A stretch of 64,000 nt of DNA from Pseudarthrobacter cellobiosi. Its GTDB lineage: Bacteria > Actinomycetota > Actinomycetes > Actinomycetales > Micrococcaceae. Positions 18,019 through 27,481 of the stretch are shown here, piece after piece. The translations under genes were made by a program, and so were the position numbers. The first letter of the stretch is position 1, and the number at the start of each line of letters is the position of its first letter. The stretch spans positions 1-64,000 of the forward strand of contig NZ_JAMXBJ010000031.1 in the NCBI RefSeq assembly GCF_023913755.1, written 5' to 3'. A model generated the notes under the pieces. The model searched no databases, was not told where the DNA came from, and was given only the letters and a program-made list of their open reading frames with translations.

Positions 18019-18358
18019 GTGATCATGGACTGTATCGAGAATGCTCCGTTCGAACGAGTGGAAAAGGTGATCAAACCGGGCGGGTCGCTCCTCCTCGTCA
18101 TATTCGATCTCAAAGGCGCCGTCCTCGCACCGGTCCGACGATGGCGCACCGGCAAAAGTTGCCCTGATCGGCAGCAACCACACAGAGGAGGACTTGTCAT
18201 TCCTGGTAAACCTTGCGGCCTCCGGCCCATACCAGGCGGTGATCGACCGGACCTACGAACTCCCTGAAATCGCTGCAGCGCACCGCATGGTCGACACCGG
18301 CCGCAAGAGGGGAGATATCGTCCTGCGTGTGTCTCCGGTCAATGACCTGAACGCTTGA
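18019..18358 (+). pseudogene. Remnant of a zinc-type alcohol dehydrogenase/quinone oxidoreductase (MDR family)
   Basis: Only the C-terminal third of a medium-chain dehydrogenase remains. The first part encodes ENAPFERVEKVIKPGGSLLL. The reading frame then shifts at the A-run 18154-18157, where an extra A changes GGC-AAA-GTT, and continues in the next frame as VALIGSNHTEEDLSFLVNLA, then YQAVIDRTYELPEIAAAHRM and GDIVLRV. The second half matches the family C-terminus (PVIDRxYPLxxIxxAHRxxxxG). The N-terminal catalytic domain is missing. No product is expected. Confidence 0.82.
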
Positions 18359-18398
18359 CGGACTGCCTGCCAAAGCGCATTGAGTGGCCAGAGTGCCC

Positions 18399-18896
18399 TC
18401 AGCCGTTCGGGATCGTGAGCTCGACCGGCGAAGCTTCCAAGGGACCGCCGCATTGGGCTGAGCCGCCCACTCGCTTCCAGTCCAGGTCGGCTTCCTTCTC
18501 GGCGAGGACCTCGCCCGTTGCAGACAGCGCTTTTGCGGTCACGTGGTCCGGGGAGCTCATGCTGACGGTGAACCGCCAGGTATCGGCGTCGATCCTTTCA
18601 GCGTAAAACGGGGCCATGGTCGGCTGGGCTTCCGGGGTGGGCGAAGCCCTGGCATCCAGCGGTGTTGTCACGACAATCCGGGGTGTTGCAGTCCCAGGCT
18701 CCGGTCGCAGCTCCGAACATGCGCCATCGGCGCACAGCTGCACGGTATCCACACGCGAGACGGCACCCGCCAGTTCAACCGTGATGGAGTTGACCCACCC
18801 GATGGCCGGACAGGCGGTTGAGCAGCCAGCCACCGGAATGCAGACTGCCAACATCAGAACCGCCGGCCGGACAAGGAGCCCCCACACTCTTCTCAT
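18399..18896 (-). CDS. Hypothetical lipoprotein
   Basis: A 165-residue protein with a signal sequence ending in a lipobox (IPVAGC, Cys near residue 25). Two more Cys follow early (CSTACP) and a Cys pair occurs in QLCADGACSEL, which may form a disulfide outside the membrane. The rest resembles small beta-sandwich lipoproteins but I recognise no family. It is divergent from the coiled-coil gene at 18952. Confidence 0.65.
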   Translation of the reverse strand: MRRVWGLLVRPAVLMLAVCIPVAGCSTACPAIGWVNSITVELAGAVSRVDTVQLCADGACSELRPEPGTATPRIVVTTPLDARASPTPEAQPTMAPFYAERIDADTWRFTVSMSSPDHVTAKALSATGEVLAEKEADLDWKRVGGSAQCGGPLEASPVELTIPNG

Positions 18897-18951
18897 GCGG
18901 CCAGTCTAGGCGGCGGGAATGGGAGCCTTCGCTGCCCCTATGATGGCGTGC

Positions 18952-19935
18952 ATGGATGACAAGGCGCTGGCGGCTATCGCGTTCGAACTGTACGCCCTGC
19001 CTTTCGAGGAATTTGTGGCTGCCCGGACCGCCGCAGCCAAGGCAGCCGCCGGTTCCGGGAAGGAACTCCCGGCCGCCGTCAAGGCCTTGCCAAAACCGTC
19101 AGCGGCGGCCTGGGCCGTCAACATGCTGGCCATCCATGAGCCAGGAGTGCTCGCGCAGCTTTCCGAGCTCGGCCAACGGATGCGGTCGGCCCATGCATCC
19201 CTCGACGCCGCCGCCCTCCGGGAACTGGCGCGGGAGCGCCGCAGACTGCTGGGGACCGCCGTCGACACCGCCCGCTCCCTTGCAGAACGACAGGGGCGCA
19301 GCATCAGCGCCACCATCGCCGCCGACGTCGAGCGCACCCTGCAGGCGATGACGGCCGACGAAGGTGCCACCGCCGCCGTCCAGAGCGGACTGCTGGTCCA
19401 GGCACTGTCCGCCGACGGCGTGGACACTGTTGATCTCGATGGGGCCGTAGCAGTGCCCGGGGCAGTGCCGGCGCCGCGCGCCACCACACAGGGCCGTCTC
19501 ATACAGCCACCGTCCACTGTGCCGGAAAAAGAAGAAGAACGGACGACGGCGGAACCTAGCACACGCAAACCAGCGGACCAGCCGCGCCTCAAGGCTGTCC
19601 GGGAGACTCCGCGGCCGGCGTCCCCCTCGGCCCTGGAGAAGGCCAGCGCTGCCTTGGGCGAGGCCAAGGCAGCAGAGGAGGAGTCGGCCCGGCTGGCCGC
19701 GGACCGGCAAAGGCAGCTGGCAGACACGGAGGCCGAAGTCGCGGACCTGACCCGCGAAACACGCGAGCTCCGCGACCGGCTCAAAGCCGCGGAGGAGCAG
19801 CTGGAATGCGCCAGGAAAAACTTGGGCACGGCGGCAGCCGAGGCCAGGCAGGCGGCCCGGGCAGCCGATAAGGCCAGGCGTTCGGCCATGCTCGCGCAGG
19901 AGCGGGTGCTACGCGTGGGCGACACGCGGGACTGA
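18952..19935 (+). CDS. Hypothetical Ala-rich coiled-coil protein
   Basis: Start chosen at ATG 18952 (MDDKALAAIAFELYALPFEEF); an in-frame ATG at 18919 would add 11 poorly supported residues. About 327 residues with no signal peptide. The N-terminal part (1-170) is helical with the motif PKPSAAAWAVNML, the middle (about 175-235) is low-complexity and probably disordered, and the C-terminal 95 residues are a long Ala/Glu/Arg coiled coil. Such proteins recur in Micrococcaceae as uncharacterised genes. A structural or scaffolding role is possible but not shown. Confidence 0.75.
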   Translation: MDDKALAAIAFELYALPFEEFVAARTAAAKAAAGSGKELPAAVKALPKPSAAAWAVNMLAIHEPGVLAQLSELGQRMRSAHASLDAAALRELARERRRLLGTAVDTARSLAERQGRSISATIAADVERTLQAMTADEGATAAVQSGLLVQALSADGVDTVDLDGAVAVPGAVPAPRATTQGRLIQPPSTVPEKEEERTTAEPSTRKPADQPRLKAVRETPRPASPSALEKASAALGEAKAAEEESARLAADRQRQLADTEAEVADLTRETRELRDRLKAAEEQLECARKNLGTAAAEARQAARAADKARRSAMLAQERVLRVGDTRD

Positions 19936-19974
19936 TGAACGGTTATTGTCAGACCCCGGTTGCAGACTGGATTT

Positions 19975-20160
19975 ATGGAAAACCAACTTGCACAGGAATT
20001 TCACGTCACGTACTTCGACGCCGATTGCGGCCGGATCAGCAGTGAAATCTTCGATTCCCTGAAGGACGCCGAGCGTTTTGCCAGCCGGAACTGCGGCAGC
20101 GAGGAATCGTGGGCCGCCATCGACGCTGTTGCCGTGGAGCAGGCCCGGATCGCCGCCTGA
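19975..20160 (+). CDS. Small hypothetical protein
   Basis: A 61-residue acidic protein, MENQLAQEFHVTYFDADCGR onward, ending AVEQARIAA. The codon third positions are strongly GC-biased, as in neighbouring genes, which supports it as real. No family is recognised. It follows the coiled-coil gene by 39 bp. Confidence 0.6.
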   Translation: MENQLAQEFHVTYFDADCGRISSEIFDSLKDAERFASRNCGSEESWAAIDAVAVEQARIAA

Positions 20161-20180
20161 CGCTTAGCCTGAAATACCGC

Positions 20181-20660
20181 TCAGCCGGAACGGCTTTCGG
20201 GCTGGCCGCCGGCTGCAGCGTCCTCGGCGAGCCGGCGTTCGGCGTCAGCCACCTGCTCGAACACTGATTCCGCGCGGCGGCGTACCGAGGCCGCCCCCAC
20301 CGGCACGGGACCGACGGCGAGCCGCAGCATGGCTGCAGCCTCGGCGGTGGTAGCCAGTGAATTGCCTGCCTTCGACAGCGACCGGTGCACACCGGCCAAG
20401 TCTCCAGGAATGTCCAGCCCCTCACTGGGCGAACGCCGCTGGGCCTCGACGCAAACAACACGGACACGTTCCAGGAGCCCCGCCAGTTCGTTCGCGACTT
20501 CCACGAGTTCCGCATAAAGCTGCTCTTCTTCGACACCTTCGAGGACCTGGTGATAGCGGTCCAGGCCACGGTGGAAACGATCGTGGGCGCGGCGCCAAAG
20601 GCCCTTGCCCAGCTCAGCATCGTCCTTGCGCCCTTGGCGGGCGGCCGTAAAGAATCCCAT
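20181..20660 (-). CDS. Hypothetical helical protein downstream of bpa
   Basis: A 159-residue, mostly helical protein without signal peptide. It has a basic start (FFTAARQGRKDD), a long amphipathic region around EEEQLYAELVEVANELAGLL and a C-terminal SVFEQVADAERRLAEDAA. It starts 8 bp after the bpa stop and is probably in the same transcript. I do not recognise a named family. Confidence 0.7.
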   Translation of the reverse strand: MGFFTAARQGRKDDAELGKGLWRRAHDRFHRGLDRYHQVLEGVEEEQLYAELVEVANELAGLLERVRVVCVEAQRRSPSEGLDIPGDLAGVHRSLSKAGNSLATTAEAAAMLRLAVGPVPVGAASVRRRAESVFEQVADAERRLAEDAAAGGQPESRSG

Positions 20661-20668
20661 GCAGGACC

Positions 20669-21355
20669 CTAGAGGTACTGGCCGGGACCGTGGTCCGGGT
20701 CCTCCGGCCGGCCTGACGGCACCGGACCGGAATGCTGGCCGGCGGCGGCCCTCTGCGGCTCGCCGTTCTCCCCGATAACCACACCAGGGGCGATCATGGT
20801 GCCCGGCGGAAGCTGCTTCAGGTGCATCTGCGCGGCGGCCTGCTCACGTGCGGCATGCTGGGCGGCGATGGCCGTCTGGATGCCGTGGAAGAGGCCTTCC
20901 AGCCACCCCACCAGCTGCGCCTGGGCGATCCGAAGCTCGGCGTCGGACGGTGTGGTGTTCTCCGGGAAGGGCAGGCTGATCCGTTCCAGTTCTTCAACGA
21001 GCTCCGGTGCCAGCCCGTCCTCCAACTCCTTGATGGAACGTTCGTGGATCTCGGCCAGGCGTTCGCGCGCGGCGTCGTCCAGCGGTGCCGACTTAACCTC
21101 TGCCAGGAGCTGCCGGATCATGGTGCCGATCCGCATGACTTTCGCGGGCTCGTCCACGAGGTCCTGCAGGTTGCTGCCCTTGGCCTTGCCCCCGAGTGAC
21201 GTGCTTGACGCCGCCGGGCCGGTAGTGACCGGACCAGCTGCGCCGGGGCCGGCTCCAGCCGGGATGGGCAAAGCCGGCATGGCCGGTTCGCCGTTGTCGA
21301 GGGTCCTGCCCTCAACGGGGACATCATCAGGCTGAGTGTCTGTCGGATCGCTCAT
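20669..21355 (-). CDS. bpa: Bacterial proteasome activator (Bpa/PafE)
   Basis: An ATP-independent ring-shaped activator that opens the 20S proteasome gate and feeds in unfolded substrates. The 228-residue protein has a disordered Pro/Gly-rich N-terminus (1-60), the helical core containing SNLQDLVDEPAKVMRIGTMI, and ends HGPGQYL. The C-terminal GQYL is the motif by which mycobacterial Bpa docks onto the proteasome alpha ring. Its presence implies a prcBA proteasome elsewhere in this genome; that is an inference from the family. Confidence 0.93.
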   Translation of the reverse strand: MSDPTDTQPDDVPVEGRTLDNGEPAMPALPIPAGAGPGAAGPVTTGPAASSTSLGGKAKGSNLQDLVDEPAKVMRIGTMIRQLLAEVKSAPLDDAARERLAEIHERSIKELEDGLAPELVEELERISLPFPENTTPSDAELRIAQAQLVGWLEGLFHGIQTAIAAQHAAREQAAAQMHLKQLPPGTMIAPGVVIGENGEPQRAAAGQHSGPVPSGRPEDPDHGPGQYL

Positions 21356-21454
21356 GCGTTCATACTCTCACGAGCCGAGGACGGGCAGTCCAGGTGATGA
21401 AGCAGCCCAGTTGATGCAGCCGGCCAGCCGATGAAGGCTGGCCGGCCGTCAGCG

Positions 21455-21658
21455 TCAGCAGCACCGGCCCTGCGGGTTGGAGTCCTGGCGGTCCGTCCGG
21501 TCCCGCCAGAACTCGCGTTCCGTCAGCGGTGGCTCCCCGTGTCCGGCCGCGTGGTAGTGCTCCAGGTACTTGGCGTACGCATCAGCACCGAGCACGCCGC
21601 CGAGGTACCGGGCGAAACTCCGGAACCCTGTTGCGACCGCGGCCAGACCGGGGCTCAT
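21455..21658 (-). CDS. YbdD/YjiX family (DUF466) small protein
   Basis: A 67-residue protein starting at ATG 21658, whose ATG overlaps the cstA stop codon (ATGA), so translation is coupled. Features of the family are GADAYAKYLEHY and GEPPLTEREFWRDR, ending with a Cys pair. Members sit next to CstA/BtsT-type transporters and are needed for full pyruvate uptake in enterobacteria. In this window it forms a two-gene operon with cstA. Confidence 0.9.
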   Translation of the reverse strand: MSPGLAAVATGFRSFARYLGGVLGADAYAKYLEHYHAAGHGEPPLTEREFWRDRTDRQDSNPQGRCC

Positions 21659-23958
21659 TTGTGGTGACCTGCCCTTTCGAACCGCAGCTCGGCCGGCAGC
21701 TTGTTCCACTCGGCCAGCAGCTCACGTTCTGCGGGTGTGGGGATCAGGCTGGCGGGCGCGAAGACCTTTGACGGCCGGGCCTCATCCTCGTTGTCGATGT
21801 TCGGGATCCCCGCGGAATGGTTGCGGAAGGCCTTAATGGTGGCCACCAGCGCCATGGCGATGACGATGATGCTGAGCACCACAAAGATGACGGACAGCCA
21901 GCCCTGGATCGCGGTGTTGCGCACCACGGCTTCCATGGCGGCAACGCTCTTGGCTGAGCCGAACTCGGTCTTGCCGTCCGCGAGTGCCTTGCTGAAGGCT
22001 GCGTTGTTAGCGAAGTAGCCGACGGCGGGTGTTGACGAGAAGATCTTCTGGTAACTCGCGGTGATGGTCACCACCGCCGCGAACGCCAGCGGTACGGCCA
22101 CGATCCAGAGGTATTTGAAGCTCCCCCGCTTGGCGACGATGGCCAGGCACACGGACAGCGCGATCGCGGCCAGCAGCTGGTTGGCGATGCCGAACAGCGG
22201 GAACAGCGTGTTGATGCCGCCCAGCGGATCGGTCACGCCCATGAGCAGCACGGCACCCCAGGCGCCCACCATAACGGCGGTGCACAGCCAGGCTCCCGGC
22301 CGCCACGAGTGCTCCTTGAACTTCGGGATGAAGTTGCCGATGGAGTCCTGCAGCATAAAGCGCGCAACGCGTGTACCGGCGTCGACCGCGGTGAGGATAA
22401 ACAGCGCCTCGAACATAATGGCGAAGTGGTACCAGAACGCCATCAGGGCCGTCCCGCCAATGAACTGCTGCATGATGTGGGCGAGTCCCACGGCAAGTGT
22501 GGGCGCGCCGCCGGTCCGGGACACAATGCTTTGCTCCCCGACGTTGGCCGCCGTCTCCGCGAGCATGGCCGGGCTGACGTTGACCCCGGAAAGGCCAAGG
22601 CCATTGACCCAGGCGGCCGCGGTTTCCACCGTGCCGCCGGTCAGGGCGGCCGGCGCGTTCATGGCGAAGTACAGCCCGCGGTCAATGGAGATGGCCGCGA
22701 CCAGCGCCATGATGGCCACAAACGACTCCATCAGCATGCCGCCGTAGCCGATGAAGCGGGTCTGGCGTTCCTTCTCGATCAGTTTCGGGGTAGTGCCCGA
22801 GGAGATCAGGGCGTGGAAGCCGGATAGCGCCCCGCAGGCAATGGTGACAAACAGGAACGGGAACAGGGCGCCGGGGAAGACCGGCCCGTTGTCCCTGCTG
22901 GCGAACTCGCTGAAGGCCGGGACAGTGATCTCCGGGCGGACCACGATGATGGCCAGCGCCAGCATCACGATCACGCCGATCTTCATGAACGTGGAGAGGT
23001 AGTCGCGGGGGGCCAAAAGCAGCCAGACCGGAAGGATGGCGGCGATGAAGCCATAGACAATGAGGCCCCAGGCAATGGTCACCTTGTCCAGGGTGAAGAA
23101 CGCGGAACCCCATTCGGTCTCCGCCACCAGGCCGCCGCCGATGATGGCGGCCATCAGGAGCACAAAGCCGATCAAGGAGACTTCCATGATCTTGCCCGGC
23201 CGGATGTAGCGCAGGTAAACGCCCATAAACAGCGCAATCGGGATAGTCATACCCACCGAGAACACGCCCCACGGGCTTTCGCCCAGGGCGTTGACGACGA
23301 CGAGCGCGAGGATCGCCACGATGATCACCATGATGAGCAGCGTGGCGATCAGTGCTGCCGTTCCGCCGATGACACCCAGTTCTTCGCGGGCCATCTGGCC
23401 GAGGGAACGGCCGCCGCGGCGCATGGAGAAGAACATCACGAGGTAGTCCTGGACGGCGCCTGCGAGCACAACGCCGATGATGATCCAGATGGTGCCGGGG
23501 AGGTAGCCCATCTGGGCCGCGATGATGGGCCCGACCAGCGGGCCGGCGCCGGCGATGGCGGCGAAGTGGTGGCCGAACAGCACGTTGCGGTCTGTGCGGA
23601 CGTAGTCCTTGCCGTCAGCCTTGTATTCCGCCGGCGTGGCGCGGCGGTCATCCGGCTTGGTGATGAGGCGTTCGATCACCTTGGAGTAGAAACGGTAACC
23701 GATCAGGTAGGTACAGACGGAGGCAAAAACGAACCAGATCGCGTTGACGGTCTCGCCCCGGACGATGGCCAGCATGAACCAGGCGACGCCGCCAAGCAGG
23801 GCGATGGCTGCCCACAAGGCGATCTTGGCCGGGGTCCATTTCTTGTCCTCAGCCTCGCGGACGGCCTCGTCCACGGCCGTTGGCGGAAGCTTCGGATCGG
23901 CGGTCAACGGGCCGCTTCCTTTCGCTGCACGTACCGGTTCGTCAGGCCTGCTGACCAT
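21655..23958 (-). CDS. cstA: Carbon starvation protein CstA-type transporter
   Basis: A polytopic inner-membrane transporter of the CstA/BtsT family, which imports pyruvate and possibly peptides. The 767 residues include about 16-18 hydrophobic segments. Signature motifs include GHHFAAIAGAGPLVGPIIAA near the N-terminus and PFLFVTIACGALSGFHALIS in the middle. A large extracellular or periplasmic loop lies near 645-690. RBS AGGAGGAG precedes the ATG. It is followed by the coupled YbdD-like gene. Confidence 0.95.
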   Translation of the reverse strand: MVSRPDEPVRAAKGSGPLTADPKLPPTAVDEAVREAEDKKWTPAKIALWAAIALLGGVAWFMLAIVRGETVNAIWFVFASVCTYLIGYRFYSKVIERLITKPDDRRATPAEYKADGKDYVRTDRNVLFGHHFAAIAGAGPLVGPIIAAQMGYLPGTIWIIIGVVLAGAVQDYLVMFFSMRRGGRSLGQMAREELGVIGGTAALIATLLIMVIIVAILALVVVNALGESPWGVFSVGMTIPIALFMGVYLRYIRPGKIMEVSLIGFVLLMAAIIGGGLVAETEWGSAFFTLDKVTIAWGLIVYGFIAAILPVWLLLAPRDYLSTFMKIGVIVMLALAIIVVRPEITVPAFSEFASRDNGPVFPGALFPFLFVTIACGALSGFHALISSGTTPKLIEKERQTRFIGYGGMLMESFVAIMALVAAISIDRGLYFAMNAPAALTGGTVETAAAWVNGLGLSGVNVSPAMLAETAANVGEQSIVSRTGGAPTLAVGLAHIMQQFIGGTALMAFWYHFAIMFEALFILTAVDAGTRVARFMLQDSIGNFIPKFKEHSWRPGAWLCTAVMVGAWGAVLLMGVTDPLGGINTLFPLFGIANQLLAAIALSVCLAIVAKRGSFKYLWIVAVPLAFAAVVTITASYQKIFSSTPAVGYFANNAAFSKALADGKTEFGSAKSVAAMEAVVRNTAIQGWLSVIFVVLSIIVIAMALVATIKAFRNHSAGIPNIDNEDEARPSKVFAPASLIPTPAERELLAEWNKLPAELRFERAGHHK

Positions 23959-24158
23959 GTCTCCTCCTTGAGATTTGGTGCTTCTGTGAGTTGCTCAAAG
24001 GCACCCTACCAATGCCGCACCAACGAGGAGGCGGCATCGTGCCCGCGCCGCGTGTCATTGCGGTGAACGGCGGACGGGAGGCGCCGAGCGCACAGAAGCC
24101 CCCGTTCAGGGTTTCCTGGACGGAGGCCTTCGTGATTAGTCCCGGGCGGGAGCCGTGG

Positions 24159-24443
24159 CTACGCGTGTGCGTAAGTGAGGCAGTCCGCGTTGTCAGCACC
24201 GGGGCCCACATGGACTTCGGGGGCGTTGCACATCAGGTGGTCGTTGTGGATGCACTCGGAGCGCTGGCAGGCTCCGACATCTGCCAGGACCTTGGGCAGC
24301 CCGCCGTGTGTGCCGGTGTCGATGAACGTGGCGCAGCTGGCGTGGTCTTTGCTCCCGCCAACCGTGATGGCGTGGGCCGTACAGCCTTCGTGGTCATTAA
24401 ACGAGCAACGGGTAACACTGCAATCGGCAACATGTGTTGTCAT
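24159..24443 (-). CDS. DUF1540 domain protein (two Cys-rich repeats)
   Basis: A 94-residue protein built of two similar halves, each with four Cys in the order C-x4-C-x2-N-x4-C-x16-C: VADCSVTRCSFNDHEGCTAH and VGACQRSECIHNDHLMCNAP. This is the DUF1540 pattern, suspected to bind metal. The start ATG at 24443 is preceded by GGAGG; a longer in-frame extension to 24650 overlaps the permease gene and is not supported. Function unknown. Confidence 0.85.
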   Translation of the reverse strand: MTTHVADCSVTRCSFNDHEGCTAHAITVGGSKDHASCATFIDTGTHGGLPKVLADVGACQRSECIHNDHLMCNAPEVHVGPGADNADCLTYAHA

Positions 24444-24582
24444 AAGAGGTTCCTCCGTACTTCGGCCGTCCGGGACGGACGGCGTCCTGAGTCCCACGGT
24501 AGGCCTGTTGCGTCCAATCAAAAAGACCCAACTGTGTGACCTAATTCCGACCCGCCCCCACTCAGCTGCCGCGGCAGACCCC

Positions 24583-27480
24583 TCAGGTCCCCACCTCCCG
24601 GCGGGACACCGGAAGCCTCGCCCGGGTAAACAGCCAAGCCAGGGCCGCACCGGTGAGCGGCACTGCGATCAGCAGCGCCACGAGCTGGAGCCAGGGAACG
24701 ACGGCGGTCCCCCCTATCCCGGTCGCGGTCACCAGCAGCACGGCGGGCACTATCCCGGCAACACTTCCCAACACGGTTCCGAGCCCCGCCGTCATCAGTG
24801 CCTGCGAACCTGCGAGCGCCTTCCGCAAACGCGGGGCGGCACCCACACCGGCAAGGGTCACGTGGTCTTTCCGCGAGTCGGCCATGGACAGGCCCGTGGT
24901 GATGCCTGCCGCGCTGAGCGTGATGAGCGCACCCAGGCCCACGATGGACCAGAGGATCAGCGAGGCGTCCTGCTCCGCTCCGCGCTCCACATACGGGGTC
25001 CCGAAGCGGTCCTTGTAGATGCCGGCGAGCGCTTCGGACATTTTGTCCATCTGGACGGCATCGGGGTAGGCGCTGAACTGGATCAGCAGTTCGCTGTCAT
25101 CCACACGCATGCCGGCCGCCACCGCAGCCTCCGGGGACACTACGCCGTAGTATTGCACCTTCACTTCGGGCTCCAGCACGGCCGCAGCCACTTTCGTCCG
25201 CCCCGTCTCCTCGTAGCCCTGGAAGGCGCCTGTGGCGGGGTCGGCGCGCGCGGGCTTGCGCACGTCACGCGCCACCAGCGACGCCTGCCCGTCGCGGACG
25301 AACACGGGGTTGCTAACTACCATTCCCCCGGCCGCCAGCACGTCGCGGGCTTCCGCCGTGGGCGCCGTTCCGAACAGCCTTTCCACGTCATCGGCAGTTC
25401 CGACGATGATGGAGTCAACACTTCCCTGCGTCTCGTACGGACGCATCGCTCCCCGGCAGCGCCAATCCTCCGGATCCAGGACACGCTGGCCGGCCGTAAC
25501 AGGGCATGCGTTACCTTCGGGTGTGGCCAGCGAGTATTGGAGGCAGCTCGTCGTCGGCGTCTGCGCGGGCGACGCGTCGGCCAGTTCGGGCCGCATATCG
25601 CAGTTCCGGATGGCGGCTGTGCGCAGCACGCTGGTCCATTCGACGGTATCCACCGCTCCATTCAGGGCGGACACCACGGCAGCAGGATCAATCCGCGCCG
25701 GGTCCGGCATTGTGCCGTCAGCCAGTGGAGGCTGCCACACGGACAACGGCAGTACTGCCTGGTTCTTCAACGCGGACCAGTAGTGGTTTTGCTGCTCGTT
25801 CGCCTGCTGGCTGGCGGCCAGCACCATGCCGGCACTGGCCAGGGTGGCAGCGGCAAGGACGGCGGCAACAGCGGGTACAGTTCGGCTGCGGTTGCGGGAA
25901 GAGTCCCGGGCGGCCATGCGCGCAGCCAGCGGAAGGCGTCCGGCACGCTTGGCAAGGAGGGCCACCATCTTGCCGGTCAGCAGGACCAGGGCCGTAACGC
26001 CCAGTACCGCGCCACCCAGCAGGAACCAGGCAATCACCGGCGTCCTTGAGCTGAACACGTCCGGGTCTTCGCTGCTGACGGCAAACCACGTGCCGCCGGC
26101 AAGTGACACGGCGGCCACGCCCAGCAGGACAGCACCCACCACGGTGGACGCCTTGCCGGCCGACGCCGGCGCCCGCCCCGATTTGAGCGCGCCCAGAACA
26201 GCCTGGCGCGCCACCTGCCGCGCCGGGGCCAAGGCAGCCAACAGGCACGCCACAAAGCCCATGATCATCACCAGGACCGTCAACAACGCGTCCGGATGGA
26301 AGCCCGGGAAACGGACCGATCCGTTAAGGCGCGCAACGAACACCACCCCGGCGGCTGCGGCCAGTCCCACCGCAGCGCCAGCCGCTACGCCAAGGCCGCC
26401 GAGCCACAGGCCAGCCGCCATCACCACCGAGCGGATGGTGGGGCTTTCGGCCCCCGTCGCGGCGAGCAGGGCCAGCTCCCGGACCTGCCCCTTGGCGCCC
26501 ACGGCAAACGCGGCTCCCGCCAGCAGGCCCACCTCCAGCAGTGCGAGGGCACCCAGGAGCGCCCCGGCCGCGTAGGTGGAGAGCGGCAGCGACGCGCTGG
26601 ACGAGGTCCCTGCGCCTTCCGGCCCGCGTTCGTCTTGAGGCGGCGGGTTCAGCACAACGGACCTGGACAGCACGGTGACACCCACGGCGTTGGCCGCCAG
26701 GATCTGGCTCCAGGTCACCGGCTCGGAACCCACCAGGTAATACATGGTGGCCTTGATGGCCGACGCGGTTGGCGCCGGACCAGTGGAGGCTGGCGGCGCC
26801 GGGGTGCCCACGCTGCCCTGGCCGGGCTTGAGGTAGACGATGGAGTTGCTGTCCGAATAGCCCGCATCGCGGAGCGTTCCGACCGCAACAAACGTCCCGG
26901 CCGACGTCGCCAGTTCCTCCCCCAGTTCCAGCCCGAACCGCTCCAGCAGCCCCGGCGATACGAGCATCTCGGCATCAGTCCCGGGGGCCCTGCCGTCCAG
27001 CAGGGTGTATTTTCCGGCAAATGCCGGGGCTATGGCGTCCACTGCCCGGCCCACCACACGCACGTGCGCCGCACCCGACTCGGCGGTGAGGTCGAGGGTG
27101 GATTCTGTGAGCACGTCGTAGCCGGCCGGAATCGCGTCCTGCGGATCACTCGGCGTGAAGTCAGGGTTGCTGTCCCAGTCGTTCGTGGTGATCTGCAGCT
27201 CTTCGACCGGGTGCTGGACCATGACGCCGTTGGCCATGGGCATGGGCCGGAACCGCGCCTGGGTGGTGCCGAGCTCATACTGCACGCGCTCGGCGGCGGT
27301 CTCCTGGGTGCTCTGGACCAGGGTGACCGCCCCCGTCATTGCGGCCACAGGGAGCATGATCAGCAGGATGATCAGGAGGGAACGCCCTTTGTGGCGGCGG
27401 ATATCGCGCCGGGCCATCCGCACGGCGACGCGGAAAGCCTGCCGGCGTCCGCCGGGCGCCGGATCGAGGGTGAGTGCCAC
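24583..27480 (-). CDS. FtsX-like ABC transporter permease
   Basis: A large permease of the MacB/FtsX type, 965 residues from the GTG at 27480, which lies one base after the ATPase stop. The first transmembrane helix (LLIILLIMLPVAAMTGAV) is followed by a large extracytoplasmic domain (about 65-285), a block of helices, a second extracytoplasmic domain and terminal helices with an FtsX-domain signature near IVGLGALITLSAAGITTGL. Duplicated FtsX architecture is typical of lipoprotein or antibiotic-peptide exporters. Substrate unknown. Operon: PadR regulator, ATPase, permease. Confidence 0.9.
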   Translation of the reverse strand: MALTLDPAPGGRRQAFRVAVRMARRDIRRHKGRSLLIILLIMLPVAAMTGAVTLVQSTQETAAERVQYELGTTQARFRPMPMANGVMVQHPVEELQITTNDWDSNPDFTPSDPQDAIPAGYDVLTESTLDLTAESGAAHVRVVGRAVDAIAPAFAGKYTLLDGRAPGTDAEMLVSPGLLERFGLELGEELATSAGTFVAVGTLRDAGYSDSNSIVYLKPGQGSVGTPAPPASTGPAPTASAIKATMYYLVGSEPVTWSQILAANAVGVTVLSRSVVLNPPPQDERGPEGAGTSSSASLPLSTYAAGALLGALALLEVGLLAGAAFAVGAKGQVRELALLAATGAESPTIRSVVMAAGLWLGGLGVAAGAAVGLAAAAGVVFVARLNGSVRFPGFHPDALLTVLVMIMGFVACLLAALAPARQVARQAVLGALKSGRAPASAGKASTVVGAVLLGVAAVSLAGGTWFAVSSEDPDVFSSRTPVIAWFLLGGAVLGVTALVLLTGKMVALLAKRAGRLPLAARMAARDSSRNRSRTVPAVAAVLAAATLASAGMVLAASQQANEQQNHYWSALKNQAVLPLSVWQPPLADGTMPDPARIDPAAVVSALNGAVDTVEWTSVLRTAAIRNCDMRPELADASPAQTPTTSCLQYSLATPEGNACPVTAGQRVLDPEDWRCRGAMRPYETQGSVDSIIVGTADDVERLFGTAPTAEARDVLAAGGMVVSNPVFVRDGQASLVARDVRKPARADPATGAFQGYEETGRTKVAAAVLEPEVKVQYYGVVSPEAAVAAGMRVDDSELLIQFSAYPDAVQMDKMSEALAGIYKDRFGTPYVERGAEQDASLILWSIVGLGALITLSAAGITTGLSMADSRKDHVTLAGVGAAPRLRKALAGSQALMTAGLGTVLGSVAGIVPAVLLVTATGIGGTAVVPWLQLVALLIAVPLTGAALAWLFTRARLPVSRREVGT

Positions 27481-27481
27481 G

